A program made the position numbers and the translations under genes. Shown here in pieces: positions 15,851 to 24,760 of a stretch of DNA of 42,664 bases (position 1 is the first letter of the stretch; every line of letters starts with the position of its first letter). The DNA is from CAYZZU01 sp964483105. Lineage in GTDB: Bacteria > CG2-30-53-67. The notes beneath the pieces were generated by a model, which saw only the letters and a program-made list of their open reading frames with translations, had not been told where the DNA came from and did no database searches. The stretch spans positions 1 through 42,664 of the forward strand of contig CAYZZU010000022.1 in NCBI GenBank assembly GCA_964483105.1, in the 5' to 3' direction.

Positions 15851-18169
15851 TTAGACATTTTCCACCATTTCCCAGACACCGGTAGGGCAGGTTCCGACGC
15901 AGAATCCGCAGCCGATGCACCTTTCGTCATCGACCACGTACTCAAAGGTCCCGTCGCTTCCCGATACACGTGAAATCGCTCCGTAATAGCAACTGGATTC
16001 ACACATTCCGCAATCCCTGCAGAATCCGCAGGACATACACCGGTTGGCTTCTTCTTCCGCATTAAATTCTTCGGGCCGTGAACTTTCATAATAGGCGGTC
16101 TTGATCCGGTCATATGGAACGACCGTTTCGACTTCGGGGACGTAGTTATAGTTCATCATCTGGGCGTGAATCACGTCCGCGGCAATCCGGCCCTGGCCGA
16201 TGGCATGGGTCACGAGACCGGGACGTGTAGCATCTCCCACACCGAAGACCTTGACGTCTGAGGTTTGTCCCAGGTCGTTCACCACAAGGTATCCCCGCTC
16301 CGTGTGGATGCTCTGGGGGAGAAAATCGAGGACCGGGACCTCTCCGATGGAGATGATGACGACATCCGCCTTCAGAGAGGAACCATCCTGGAAATGGATC
16401 CGTTTCTTTGCTTTGTCGTATTGTTTCGTGATCTTGGGGTAGAGGATCTCGGTTCCCCTGGCCTTTGCCATTTCCTGCTCTTTGCTGAAGCTTGCCGGTG
16501 GTTGAATGTCAACCGCTTTGACCGATTTCGCTCCGCAGGCATACGCCTGGCAGGCGATATCCATACCGGCGTTTCCCGCTCCGATCACCACGACGTTTTC
16601 TCCGGACAGGTCCGGCGGAGTGCCGGAATTGATCTCTTTTAAGAACTCAATGCCGGGAACGACGTCCTCGATTCCGTCGAACGGGATGAGTCGGGCCTTG
16701 TGGGCGCCGCATGCGACCACCACGACCTCGTGTTTCTGATAGATCTCATCGAAAAGGGAAGGTGTAACACGGGTTTGAAGGTGTACCGTGATCCCCACTT
16801 CCTCCAGCCTGGAAATTTCCTTATTCAGGACCTTCCGTGGCAGACGTTCCTTTGGAATGCACCATTCGAGCTTTCCGCCCAGTTTGTTGGAGGCTTCATA
16901 GAGATTGACTTCATGTCCCTTGAGCGCCGATTGCCAGGCCGCGGACAGGCCGGCAGGTCCGCCTCCGATCACCGCCACGCGTTTCCCTGTGGACCGGGCT
17001 GGTTTCGGGGCGGGAACTTCCAGACTCAGACTCCCCAGGTGCTTGATGTCATACGGACGGTCCAGTCGTCCTCTTGTACAGGCGTTCATGCAAAGGTTCG
17101 GACAGATCTGTCCGCAGACGGTAGCCGGAAACGGGCTGTATTCCAGAACCAGATTCAAGGCTTCTTCCAGCCGTCCCTGACGGATCAGACTGGCCCGTTT
17201 TTGGGAAGGAATCCTGCTCGGGCAGGCGAAGGCGCAGGGAGGGAGGTATTTCTGATTGTTCCAAACCGGTTTGAAACGACGGTTTTCTCCCGTGGTGATG
17301 TAGGGAAGAAGAGTCCGTTCATGTTCGATATATTCGCCGAAGATCCCTTTTTCTCCGACTCCGGGCTCCCACACGGTAGTCCGAAACTCGGAAAGGGGCA
17401 GCCTGTGGGACCGTCGTTCCTTTTTCTCGGCGGGCGTGAAGGCTACCATCTTCTTCCAGTCGCTCATGGATCGGGTCAGTTCTTCCAGGTAGTCCATCCG
17501 GTCGATGGCCTTGAGAAACGGTTTGATGTTTTTCGTCAGCCATTTCCAGTCCTGGGGAGTCAGATCCACGCACTTGACGTCGGTGTCACTGTATTCCCGG
17601 ATCCGGCCCCGAAAGTAAATGGTTCCTCCCACCATACCGACACAGGGACGGTAACCGAGGATATTTTCAGGATTCCTGGGATTGACTCCACAGACCACGG
17701 AGATTCCACCGGCCTTGAATTCGGCGAAGGAATCTCCTACATCCCTGAAATACCAGGACTGCAGCGGTTCAAAGCGGGGATTGTGCTTGGTCATGGTGTC
17801 GCATCGCGCTCCGCCGCCGCCCTGGACATACAGAATCCCCTGGGCGCCGGCATTGTGAGCGCCGTTTGTGACATCCCCCAAAACCGTGATTTTCGCTCCA
17901 CAGTTGATCCATCCGACATCATCGGATGCACTCCCTTTCACGACGATTTCGGTACCGGGCATTCCCATGCTACCCAGACGTTGTCCCACCGGACCGTCCA
18001 CGTTGATGCGGACCGTTTTCCCGGTGGGCCAGATCCGACCTCCGATGCCGTGTTGTCCCTGTGCATGGATGGTCAGAGACGTCTTCCCCGCCCGTACAGC
18101 TTCCTGGATTTTATTTTCCAGCTCGCGGGAGGGGACGCGGTTTCCGTTCATGTTCCCCTGAATTATCAT
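15851..18169 (-). CDS. gltD: Glutamate synthase: GXGXG domain fused to GltD-type NAD(P)H/ferredoxin oxidoreductase
   Basis: A 772-residue fusion. Residues 1-240 are the beta-helical GXGXG domain normally at the C-terminus of GltB (GGRIWPTGKTVRINVDGPVG, GAHNAGAQGILYVQGGGGARCD). The rest is the small-subunit fold: an N-terminal Cys cluster (CGQICPNLCMNACTRG), FAD motif GGGPAGLSAA, a second Rossmann motif GAGNAGMDIA and GVGDATRPGLVTHAIGQGR. The C-terminus adds ferredoxin-type clusters (CMSCGFCRDCGMCESSC and CIGCGFCVGTCP). It would feed electrons to the FMN subunit upstream. ATG at 18169 follows GAGGAAAAA and is preferred over an earlier start at 18196. Last gene of the operon. Confidence 0.88.
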   Translation of the reverse strand: MIIQGNMNGNRVPSRELENKIQEAVRAGKTSLTIHAQGQHGIGGRIWPTGKTVRINVDGPVGQRLGSMGMPGTEIVVKGSASDDVGWINCGAKITVLGDVTNGAHNAGAQGILYVQGGGGARCDTMTKHNPRFEPLQSWYFRDVGDSFAEFKAGGISVVCGVNPRNPENILGYRPCVGMVGGTIYFRGRIREYSDTDVKCVDLTPQDWKWLTKNIKPFLKAIDRMDYLEELTRSMSDWKKMVAFTPAEKKERRSHRLPLSEFRTTVWEPGVGEKGIFGEYIEHERTLLPYITTGENRRFKPVWNNQKYLPPCAFACPSRIPSQKRASLIRQGRLEEALNLVLEYSPFPATVCGQICPNLCMNACTRGRLDRPYDIKHLGSLSLEVPAPKPARSTGKRVAVIGGGPAGLSAAWQSALKGHEVNLYEASNKLGGKLEWCIPKERLPRKVLNKEISRLEEVGITVHLQTRVTPSLFDEIYQKHEVVVVACGAHKARLIPFDGIEDVVPGIEFLKEINSGTPPDLSGENVVVIGAGNAGMDIACQAYACGAKSVKAVDIQPPASFSKEQEMAKARGTEILYPKITKQYDKAKKRIHFQDGSSLKADVVIISIGEVPVLDFLPQSIHTERGYLVVNDLGQTSDVKVFGVGDATRPGLVTHAIGQGRIAADVIHAQMMNYNYVPEVETVVPYDRIKTAYYESSRPEEFNAEEEANRCMSCGFCRDCGMCESSCYYGAISRVSGSDGTFEYVVDDERCIGCGFCVGTCPTGVWEMVENV

Positions 18170-18238
18170 TTTTTTCCTCGTCATCCCGATCAGCAACCAG
18201 CTTTTCCCCGAATCTGCTGTTTGACGACTGATCGCTGT

Positions 18239-19897
18239 TTAACAGACATAACTGATCTTCAGACGGTCCGCGATCTCTTTGTTTGCGACACCCAGACCGT
18301 CCGACATGCCGATCGGGAGCTGGGTACTTCGTCCCATGGGGGCGAAGATCTTTTTGAGTTCCGTTTCCGCCGATTTGAAGACATCCACCACCCTTTCGGC
18401 CACACGGTCGGGGTCGAGCCTGCGATAGAGTTTCGGGTCCTGAGTGGTGATTCCCCGAGGACACCGGCCGGTATTGCAAAGATTACAGCGGTTGTACTCG
18501 TCGCCCAGGCAGCCGGCCGTGGCCTGCATGATGTATTTCCCCGTATCCACCATCGAGGCTCCGAGCATGATCATGGCCGCGGCATTGGCGGCCAGGTTCC
18601 CGGTTTTTCCCATGCCGCCGGCCGCGATCAGGGGAAGTTCGTTCTGTTTCCCCTGTTTGACCAGGTCCAGGTAGCAGTCCCGGATGTTGGATGCGATCGG
18701 ATGCCCCATCTTGTCCATGGAGACGTTGTACGCTGCTCCGGTCCCTCCGTCTTCTCCGTCGATACACAAGGCCGCGGCGTAGGGATTTCTCGCCAGGTTG
18801 TTCAGAACCGCCTGGGCGGTCTTGGTCCCGGAAATCTTAGGGTAAACCGGCACCCGGAAACCCCACGCCATGGACATGGACTGGATCATCTTGGCCACGG
18901 CCTCTTCTATGGAATATTTCGTCTGATGGGTCGGCGGGGAAGCGAGATCCACGTACATGGGCACACCTCGGATCTTCGCAATCAGCTTCAGGACTTTGTA
19001 GGCCATGAGGAGCCCACCGTCGCCAGGTTTGGCGCCCTGTCCGTACTTGATCTCAATCGCGGCCGGGTCTTCGGTCATATCGGGGATGGCGTGCACGATC
19101 TCGTCCCATCCAAAATAGCCGGAGGCGATCTGAAGGATAAAGTACTTTGCAAACCGGGAAGTCAGAAGCCTTGTCGGCATCCCTCCCTCACCGGTACACA
19201 TGACAACGGGAATCCCTTCCACTTCGTTCAGATAGGCAACCCCCATGGCCAGTCCTTCCCACATATGCGGGGAGAGCGCCCCGATCGACATGCTGGCGAT
19301 GCGGATGGGGAAAACTTCCCGGACCGGCGGTATGAAACCTTCATCCTTCTTTACGTAAAGATGCCCGTCTTTCTGTTCCAGCGGAAGGTTCTCCGGGGGG
19401 AGGTTTCTTCCCAGCAGAGAACGGATATGGAATTCATGACGTCCCGCGTCCAGAGCCGGATCGGTGAGCATGGAGATCCGGGTGAATTTCAACTGATCCA
19501 CCGTGGACACACCCGGGTCGTTTCTCCGGCCACCTCGTTTGTAGGGGACCCCTTTCTGGTTCTTGTGGATGAGAAACTTGTGGTGGGAGTTATACTCCGG
19601 TCCAATCGCCACGTTCGGGCAGACCAGGGAACAGGTCCCACACCCCGTGCAGTAACGCTCGATGTCCGTGACCTGCCGGACTCCGCTCATGATCCGACGG
19701 ACCGTGGCCGGAGTGGGGATGTCTCCTTCCGATCGGACGATTCTCTGGGAGAAGACCGTGGGTTCGATCGCTTTGACCGGACAGACGGCCGTACACCGCC
19801 CGCAACGGGTGCAACGGTCTTCCCGCCAACGGATGAGATAGGGGAACTCCTGAAGCGGGAGTTCGTAATTCTGATCTAACCTTTCAGCTGATTCCAT
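18239..19897 (-). CDS. gltB: Glutamate synthase central FMN domain with ferredoxin modules
   Basis: This 552-residue subunit carries the catalytic centre that aminates 2-oxoglutarate. Two ferredoxin-type Cys groups lie at the N-terminus (Cys29/32/35/39 and Cys83/86/89/93). They are followed by the FMN-binding TIM barrel with SIGALSPHMWEGLAMG, EIKYGQGAKPGDGG and CIDGEDGGTGAA, and a Fe-S Cys block CNLCNTGRCPRG. The arrangement is that of archaeal-type split glutamate synthase, where GltB is broken into separate polypeptides. The start at 19897 overlaps the end of the amidotransferase gene by 22 bp and follows AGAGGT. Ferredoxin may be a direct electron donor; that is inference. Confidence 0.88.
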   Translation of the reverse strand: MESAERLDQNYELPLQEFPYLIRWREDRCTRCGRCTAVCPVKAIEPTVFSQRIVRSEGDIPTPATVRRIMSGVRQVTDIERYCTGCGTCSLVCPNVAIGPEYNSHHKFLIHKNQKGVPYKRGGRRNDPGVSTVDQLKFTRISMLTDPALDAGRHEFHIRSLLGRNLPPENLPLEQKDGHLYVKKDEGFIPPVREVFPIRIASMSIGALSPHMWEGLAMGVAYLNEVEGIPVVMCTGEGGMPTRLLTSRFAKYFILQIASGYFGWDEIVHAIPDMTEDPAAIEIKYGQGAKPGDGGLLMAYKVLKLIAKIRGVPMYVDLASPPTHQTKYSIEEAVAKMIQSMSMAWGFRVPVYPKISGTKTAQAVLNNLARNPYAAALCIDGEDGGTGAAYNVSMDKMGHPIASNIRDCYLDLVKQGKQNELPLIAAGGMGKTGNLAANAAAMIMLGASMVDTGKYIMQATAGCLGDEYNRCNLCNTGRCPRGITTQDPKLYRRLDPDRVAERVVDVFKSAETELKKIFAPMGRSTQLPIGMSDGLGVANKEIADRLKISYVC

Positions 19898-20991
19898 ACC
19901 GTAACCTCTTGGGCGCCCGGAGCGACGATGGCCATGTCGTACCTCATGGGAACGATGTCCGAAGATTTGTCTCGTTCCGGAATGGCGCTGTCCAGACCGC
20001 ATTCCTCAGACATCAGCGCATATTTTCCCGGAATGCCTCCGACCACGCCCGGTCTCAATTTCTTTGAATCCTGTACCATGAAAACCGTGCCGTCGGGGGT
20101 CATCCCGATCACGCAATTGGGCCCATCGATGCAAAGAGGGCGGAGCGCGTTTTTGAGCAGATGCAGTGCCTGCCCGTCTTGACGTTGTTCCATCTCCCTG
20201 TTTTTGAGCGGGGTGATCACGTCCTTATAATAGGGGAGAGGGTAGTGAAGCTTTCTGTGGCAGTAGTGAAGGATATGTGTAAAGACCTCGCTGTCGCTGT
20301 TGTACCCCGTGTATCCCGGAAAACCGCGGCTTGTCAGAAACTCCCGGATCGGAACAAAGGCAGTGTTCTCTCCGTTGGTCATGGTACAGTATCCCTGGAT
20401 AAAGAAGGGGTGACAGGCGTAAAGATAGATCGCGTAATTCGTATTTTGGCGTCCCTGGGCGAAAATCACCCTGGCCGAGAGCCCGTTCCGGTCCAGTCCG
20501 AAAAATTCCGCAAGCTGCAGGGGATCTCCGACCTCTTTCAAGGTCAGCACATCCGGATAAAATGAGAAAACAAAGATCGACTCGTCTTTTTCTCCAAGCT
20601 TCCGGAGTGAAAGACGGGTCTTCATCAGAAGTTCCTCCTTTTCCTCCCATGAACTTTCCAGGTACTGTTCCGGATATTTGTAGGCCTTGGCAAGGTAATG
20701 GTCCCGTTTTTCTATACCGGAGCCCGGAACCTTCCGGATTTTGGGCTCCCACATATACTTTTCCACGAATCCGGCCTCGGACATGTAGCGGTCCAGGAGC
20801 TCCTGCCCCCTGTTGGAGCAGATACCGGAAAGGATCGGATATTCCTTCAGGTTCTCAAACTCTCCACCGAGGTCTTTCAGGACCAATCCCAGCCCGGAGC
20901 CGTCATGCCCCTCCTTCATGGTCTCCAGTGCGAGGATGTTCTCCATGGGAGAGATATAATGTTCGGAAGTAATTGCGCTCAGACGGCACAT
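19876..20991 (-). CDS. Glutamate synthase amidotransferase (class II) subunit
   Basis: A 371-residue Ntn-type glutaminase that releases ammonia from glutamine for the FMN subunit. It begins MCRLSAI, so Cys2 becomes the N-terminal nucleophile after Met removal. EGHDGSGLGLVLKDLGG (about 28-44) and TGYNSDSEVF fit the family. In ordinary bacteria this domain is the N-terminal part of GltB; here it is separate. ATG at 20991 is preceded by GAGGTGAATCG. It is the first gene of the three-gene glt operon. Confidence 0.88.
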   Translation of the reverse strand: MCRLSAITSEHYISPMENILALETMKEGHDGSGLGLVLKDLGGEFENLKEYPILSGICSNRGQELLDRYMSEAGFVEKYMWEPKIRKVPGSGIEKRDHYLAKAYKYPEQYLESSWEEKEELLMKTRLSLRKLGEKDESIFVFSFYPDVLTLKEVGDPLQLAEFFGLDRNGLSARVIFAQGRQNTNYAIYLYACHPFFIQGYCTMTNGENTAFVPIREFLTSRGFPGYTGYNSDSEVFTHILHYCHRKLHYPLPYYKDVITPLKNREMEQRQDGQALHLLKNALRPLCIDGPNCVIGMTPDGTVFMVQDSKKLRPGVVGGIPGKYALMSEECGLDSAIPERDKSSDIVPMRYDMAIVAPGAQEVTVWNQLKG

Positions 20992-21399
20992 CGATTCACC
21001 TCACGGGTCATGATTCTATATACGACAACCCGGTTCCGGAAGATCGTGATGGGATCATCCTTTCACTGCCGAATTGGAGGGAGGAAAGGTCCGCGTCCAT
21101 CGAAGATTCTTGAGAGGGAACCGGGTGTCATGCCGATGCCCGGATCTTCAGGCCCGGAGTCCTGGAGCAGGGGCAAAAAAAATATACGGCGTTTTCGTTA
21201 CCGCATATCCCAAGTTACTCGTGAATCAGTATTTTAAGAGGGAAACCCGAGGTTGTCAATAAAAATATGAATATTCAGATATAAAGACTCCATCGGCTTT
21301 CAACCTCTCTTTGCACCTCTTGCGGTGTGACGGCGGCTGGACAGGATTTCCCTCCTCCCTGCATCGGATAGCCTTCGGCAGCGGCGGCGCCCGTCTTGA
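20992..21399. other. intergenic region: glt leader and fprA 3' end
   Basis: No credible gene is seen. The left part (20992-21224) would be the untranslated leader of the glt operon, about 233 nt. The right part follows the fprA stop (21400) and has a small CACC-GCAAGA-GGTG hairpin on the minus strand near 21330, without a T-run. Confidence 0.5.
21231..21259 (-). promoter_or_regulatory. strong sigma-70 promoter of the glutamate synthase operon
   Basis: On the minus strand TTGACA (21254-21259), 17 bases, TAAAAT (21231-21236). Transcription would start near 21224, giving a leader of about 233 nt before the start codon at 20991. Confidence 0.75.
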
Positions 21400-22614
21400 T
21401 CAGAACTTCTGGTGATACTCCCGGACTTTTCTGGCGAAGCCCCTTCCGAATTCATAGCAGCTTTCTTCATCGTCCAGTGTCGGCCGATACTGGACTTCCA
21501 TGCCGGGTTCAACGGTGTCCAGTCCCATCTTCTTAAATTCCGTGTAGGCTTCCCTGACACCGCCTCCGCCCCACCCATAGCTCCCGAAGGCCCCCACGAT
21601 CCTGTTTTTGGGCCTCAGACCCTTCAGATGGGTGAGAAATTCCGCGACGGAAGGGAACATGATGTTGTTCAGCGTGGGGGTGCCGAGAAGGCAGCCGCGC
21701 GCTTTCCAGAATTCCTTGATGGCCACACTCATGGGAGTGGCCCTGAGCTTGATCACCTTGACTTCCATGTTTTCATCGGAGATCCCCTGCATGATCGGTT
21801 GGGTCATCATCGCTGTGCTCTTCCACATGGTATCGTAAATGATGGCCACCCCTTCCTGTGCCCTTCCGCCCGCCATGTCCAGATACATCCGGATGACTTT
21901 ACCGGGGTCGGATCTCCAGATCACTCCATGATCCGGCGCGATCATGTCGATCTCCAGACCAAGTTTCTTTATTTCCGCGATCTTGGATTGGATGAGATTC
22001 CCAAATGGCATCAGGATATTGGCGTAGTAATCCGTGACGGAATCTTCCAGTTCGGCGACGGAGCAGCAGGTGATAAATTCATCATCAAACCGTCCGGAGG
22101 TCGCGTAATGCTGGCCGAAGGCGTCCTGACTGATCAAGAGTTTGTCTTCCGGGACGTAGGTCATCATGGAATCAGGCCAGTGAAGCATGGGGGTGTTCAG
22201 GAACGTCAGGGTCTTGTGCCCGGTCGAGAGGGTGTCCCCTGTCTTCACGATTTCAAATTTCCACCCGCTCGTGTCCATGTACCTGTCGAGCCCCTTTTTC
22301 CCCTTGGCGGAGATATAAATGACGGCATTCGGGGCCAATTCCATCATTCGTCCAAGGCTTCCGGAATGGTCGGGTTCGATGTGGTTGATGACGATTGATT
22401 CAATCTTTCCCGGGTCCACGATGCTCCGGATGCACTCGATTGAGTATCTGGAAAAGTCCTCTTTGACCGTGTCGATCAGGGTGACCCTGTCGTCCAGGAC
22501 CAGGTAGTTGTTGTAGGTGGTTCCGTTCGGAGTGACGTATCCGTGGAAGTCCCTGACGCCCCAGTCGAGGGCCCCGACCCAGTAGATGCCCGGTTTAATC
22601 TGTACCGCTTTCAA
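21400..22614 (-). CDS. fprA: Flavodiiron protein (O2/NO reductase)
   Basis: FprA takes electrons, usually via rubredoxin, and reduces O2 to water or NO to N2O in the cytoplasm of anaerobes. The 404-residue protein has a beta-lactamase-like diiron domain with His78-x-Glu80-x-Asp82-His83, His145, Asp164 (SQDAFGQH) and His229 (APDHG), then a flavodoxin domain from about residue 255 (IIYDTMWKSTAMM). The start chosen is TTG at 22614, correctly placed after GGGGAGGAG; an in-frame TTG at 22647 would lack such a site. Rubredoxin is encoded on the other strand 2.1 kb away. Confidence 0.93.
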   Translation of the reverse strand: MKAVQIKPGIYWVGALDWGVRDFHGYVTPNGTTYNNYLVLDDRVTLIDTVKEDFSRYSIECIRSIVDPGKIESIVINHIEPDHSGSLGRMMELAPNAVIYISAKGKKGLDRYMDTSGWKFEIVKTGDTLSTGHKTLTFLNTPMLHWPDSMMTYVPEDKLLISQDAFGQHYATSGRFDDEFITCCSVAELEDSVTDYYANILMPFGNLIQSKIAEIKKLGLEIDMIAPDHGVIWRSDPGKVIRMYLDMAGGRAQEGVAIIYDTMWKSTAMMTQPIMQGISDENMEVKVIKLRATPMSVAIKEFWKARGCLLGTPTLNNIMFPSVAEFLTHLKGLRPKNRIVGAFGSYGWGGGGVREAYTEFKKMGLDTVEPGMEVQYRPTLDDEESCYEFGRGFARKVREYHQKF

Positions 22615-22682
22615 CAGGTTGCTCCTCCCCGGTGAAGTTGTCGTCAAAGGGAAATCTGTCTTTCACTTTGGATTCTATCTTG

Positions 22683-22710
22683 ATTCTAATGGAACGGCTG
22701 GAAAATTCAA
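22683..22710 (-). promoter_or_regulatory. possible promoter of fprA
   Basis: On the minus strand TTGAAT (22705-22710), 16 bases, TAGAAT (22683-22688). It would give a leader of about 60 nt before the TTG start. Confidence 0.45.
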
Positions 22711-22772
22711 GTGAAACTTTTCCGATTTCGTTGACAGGCCCCTTTCGTGGGAGTGTTCCGGACTGGGAGCGG

Positions 22773-22801
22773 TTGACAGGGAAGAAACAGGACATTACTA
22801 T
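22773..22801 (+). promoter_or_regulatory. sigma-70 promoter of the DHH/rubrerythrin/rubredoxin operon
   Basis: TTGACA (22773-22778), 17 bases, TACTAT (22796-22801). A second candidate lies downstream: an extended -10 TGGTATACT at 22855-22863 without a good -35. Either would drive the plus-strand redox genes. Confidence 0.6.
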
Positions 22802-22958
22802 TATAAAAATTAAAATATTTTTTTATGGTTTTGTACCCGTTTCCGCGAAATTTTTGGTATACTTGGACATTCTCTTCATCAAAAACATAGGGGAAGGGGA
22901 AAGATCGGCCCCATGGGGCGGATCGGGGAGAATCTTTGCAGATAGACAGAACCGGCGG

Positions 22959-23975
22959 ATGACCATGGTGGGAACTCCCAAAAAGATCGAGCAGCTTCGG
23001 AAGGTTGTGGACCCGGCTAAAAAGGCGCTGATTCTCACTCACGACAACCCGGACCCGGATTCTATCGCCGCCGGTGTCGGATGGAAATTTTTACTCAAAA
23101 AGCACTTGGGACAGGAAAGTACGGTCGCTTTCGGAGGGATTGTGGGGCGCGCGGAAAATCAGGCGATGATCCGGAACCTGAAAATCGCAATCACTCCGCT
23201 TGACGCGATCAATTTCCAGGATTACGCCCAGGTGACACTGATCGACACACAACCGGGGACCGGCAATAATTCACTGCCCGACTCGATTCTTCCGGACGTT
23301 GTGATCGATCATCATCCGCTGAGAGTGGAGACCCGAGGCGCCTCTTTTTTTGATGTGCGGGAAAGGGTCGGCGCCTCCTCCAGTATCATCACTTCTTATC
23401 TGCGTGAGTCCGGTCTGGCCCTGCCGCCCCGGTTGGTGACGGCTCTCTATTACGGAATCAAATCGGATACTCAGGACTTGGGAAGGGTCAGCAGTCCTTT
23501 GGATCTGGACAGCTATCTCTTTCTTTTTCCCAATGTCCAAAGAGAGCCACTGAACCGAATCCTCCACCCCAAGGTTTCCGCCGAATACTTCAAGAATCTG
23601 CATCGTGCCTTTAATAAGGCCCGAATCCATGGATCGGCCCTGGTGACATCGATTGGAAAGGTTATAAACCCTGATATGGTTGCCGAAGTTGCAGACATGC
23701 TCCTTCGTCATGAAGGGGTGGAATGGGTGCTGGTCACGGCGATCTTTGAAAAAGATCTGATCCTTTCCATTCGTACCAGCGATATCACGGGTGGTGCGGG
23801 GGTGCTCGCCCAGGGGATCGTCCGCGGTATCGGCAAGGCGGGAGGACACGGAATGTCCGCCGGAGGGAAGGTGGGCATTGCCGGCCGAAAAACCGGTGAA
23901 CTGGCGGAATTGATCCGGGAACGCTTTCTGAAAAAGGTGGGAGGACTCAGGGAGCCAACCGAGGCGCTCGTTTAA
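22959..23975 (+). CDS. DHH-family phosphoesterase (NrnA-like)
   Basis: The 338-residue protein has the DHH/DHHA1 architecture. Metal-binding motifs are DNPDPDSIAAG (29-39), IDTQPG with Asp96, the DHH motif VIDHHP (Asp117-His118-His119) and SDTQD. The C-terminal DHHA1 part shows GKAGGHGMSAGGKV. Relatives degrade short RNA, 3'-phosphoadenosine 5'-phosphate or cyclic dinucleotide products (NrnA), or polyphosphate; the substrate here is not known. ATG at 22959 or 22965 are both possible; ribosome sites are weak. It leads the rubrerythrin-rubredoxin cluster, 13 bp before the next gene. Confidence 0.85.
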   Translation: MTMVGTPKKIEQLRKVVDPAKKALILTHDNPDPDSIAAGVGWKFLLKKHLGQESTVAFGGIVGRAENQAMIRNLKIAITPLDAINFQDYAQVTLIDTQPGTGNNSLPDSILPDVVIDHHPLRVETRGASFFDVRERVGASSSIITSYLRESGLALPPRLVTALYYGIKSDTQDLGRVSSPLDLDSYLFLFPNVQREPLNRILHPKVSAEYFKNLHRAFNKARIHGSALVTSIGKVINPDMVAEVADMLLRHEGVEWVLVTAIFEKDLILSIRTSDITGGAGVLAQGIVRGIGKAGGHGMSAGGKVGIAGRKTGELAELIRERFLKKVGGLREPTEALV

Positions 23976-23988
23976 GGAGATCATCATA

Positions 23989-24483
23989 ATGGATAGGCAA
24001 GAATTGATCCGGATTATCCGTCGGGCGATTCAGGCGGAAAAGGACGGGAACCATTTTTATTCCCGTGCGGGGAAGATCGTTTCGGATCCAAGAGGCAAGA
24101 AGATGCTGGAACAACTGGCGAAAGACGAGCTCTATCACGTGCACGTGATCGAAGAACTCTATCACGATCTTCTTCCGGACGCGCCGGAAGATCCCGTCCG
24201 GGGGTTCCCCATCATAGACACACAGGACCAGGAGGTTCCGTTGCCCGAGACGGAAGCGGAAATTCTCAGGAAGGCGATTCAGGATGAGATTGAAGCGCGG
24301 GATTTCTATCGAGAAACCGCCGAGAAATTCGAATCAGAGGAGGTGAAGGAGATTTTTTGGGACCTGATGGAAATGGAGGAGGGGCATGTCCGCCTTCTGA
24401 ACGCGGAACTGGACTTTCTGGAACAGAGCGGTTTTTGGTTCGATCATATGGAATTTCATGTTGAGGGAGAGAAGGATGGATAG
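23989..24483 (+). CDS. Ferritin-like (rubrerythrin-type) diiron protein
   Basis: A 164-residue four-helix protein with two rubrerythrin half-motifs: Glu17 with Glu47-x-x-His50 (DELYH), and Glu100/Glu102 with Glu130-x-x-His133 (EEGH). It lacks the C-terminal rubredoxin domain of classical rubrerythrin, but separate rubredoxin is encoded 280 bp downstream. Likely an H2O2 reductase of the anaerobe's oxygen defence, or an iron-handling relative. ATG at 23989 follows AAGGAGATCATCATA. Confidence 0.85.
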   Translation: MDRQELIRIIRRAIQAEKDGNHFYSRAGKIVSDPRGKKMLEQLAKDELYHVHVIEELYHDLLPDAPEDPVRGFPIIDTQDQEVPLPETEAEILRKAIQDEIEARDFYRETAEKFESEEVKEIFWDLMEMEEGHVRLLNAELDFLEQSGFWFDHMEFHVEGEKDG

Positions 24484-24515
24484 GAAATCCATCTGATTGC
24501 ACGAAAGGAGGCTCT

Positions 24516-24728
24516 ATGATCTGTCCAAAATGCGGCGCCGCCAAGATGACCCATGATAAACCGGTCTATTTCAACCGGGACAACAATGAAGGTGATTTCC
24601 TGTACCAGGAAGAGATCTATAGATGCCAGATCTGCGGGAAGGTGGAGTTTGTTCATAAGGACCTGAAGGTGACTGCCAAAAAATTCATCAAGGGTCAGGT
24701 GATCACCGGAGGGTATGAAAATCTGTAA
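24516..24728 (+). CDS. Small CxxC/CxxC protein of unknown function
   Basis: A 70-residue protein with two CxxC pairs (MICPKCG, Cys3/Cys6; CQICG, Cys37/Cys40), so probably a zinc-ribbon or rubredoxin-like metal site. The middle is rich in Asp, Asn, Glu and aromatic residues (YFNRDNNEGDFLYQEE). Spacing between the pairs (30 residues) is close to that of rubredoxin, but the rubredoxin signature is missing. It has a very strong ribosome site AAAGGAGG and sits directly before rubredoxin, so a redox or metal-sensing role in this cluster is likely but unproven. I do not recognise the family. Confidence 0.75.
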   Translation: MICPKCGAAKMTHDKPVYFNRDNNEGDFLYQEEIYRCQICGKVEFVHKDLKVTAKKFIKGQVITGGYENL

Positions 24729-24760
24729 CTTTCATGGAGACGAATCAAAAGGAGGGAGGA

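Larger units (their letters stand above)
22615..22958. other. divergent regulatory region between fprA and the DHH gene
   Basis: A 344-bp region with promoters on both strands and an A+T-rich block around 22795-22825. TTGACAGG occurs twice, at 22731-22738 and 22773-22780. A longer reading frame upstream of 22959 has no homology and begins before the promoters, so it was not accepted as coding. Confidence 0.55.

Noticed and set aside
16700..19879. Plus-strand open frame of 1059 codons
   Set aside because: It is fully antisense to the glutamate synthase subunits, whose motifs are unmistakable. The translation has no family features; it is open because of the codon bias of the real genes.
22632..22958. 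N-terminal extension of the DHH protein (109 residues)
   Set aside because: It would begin before the promoters at 22773-22863 and reads as an AT-rich non-domain sequence; the DHH fold starts after 22959.
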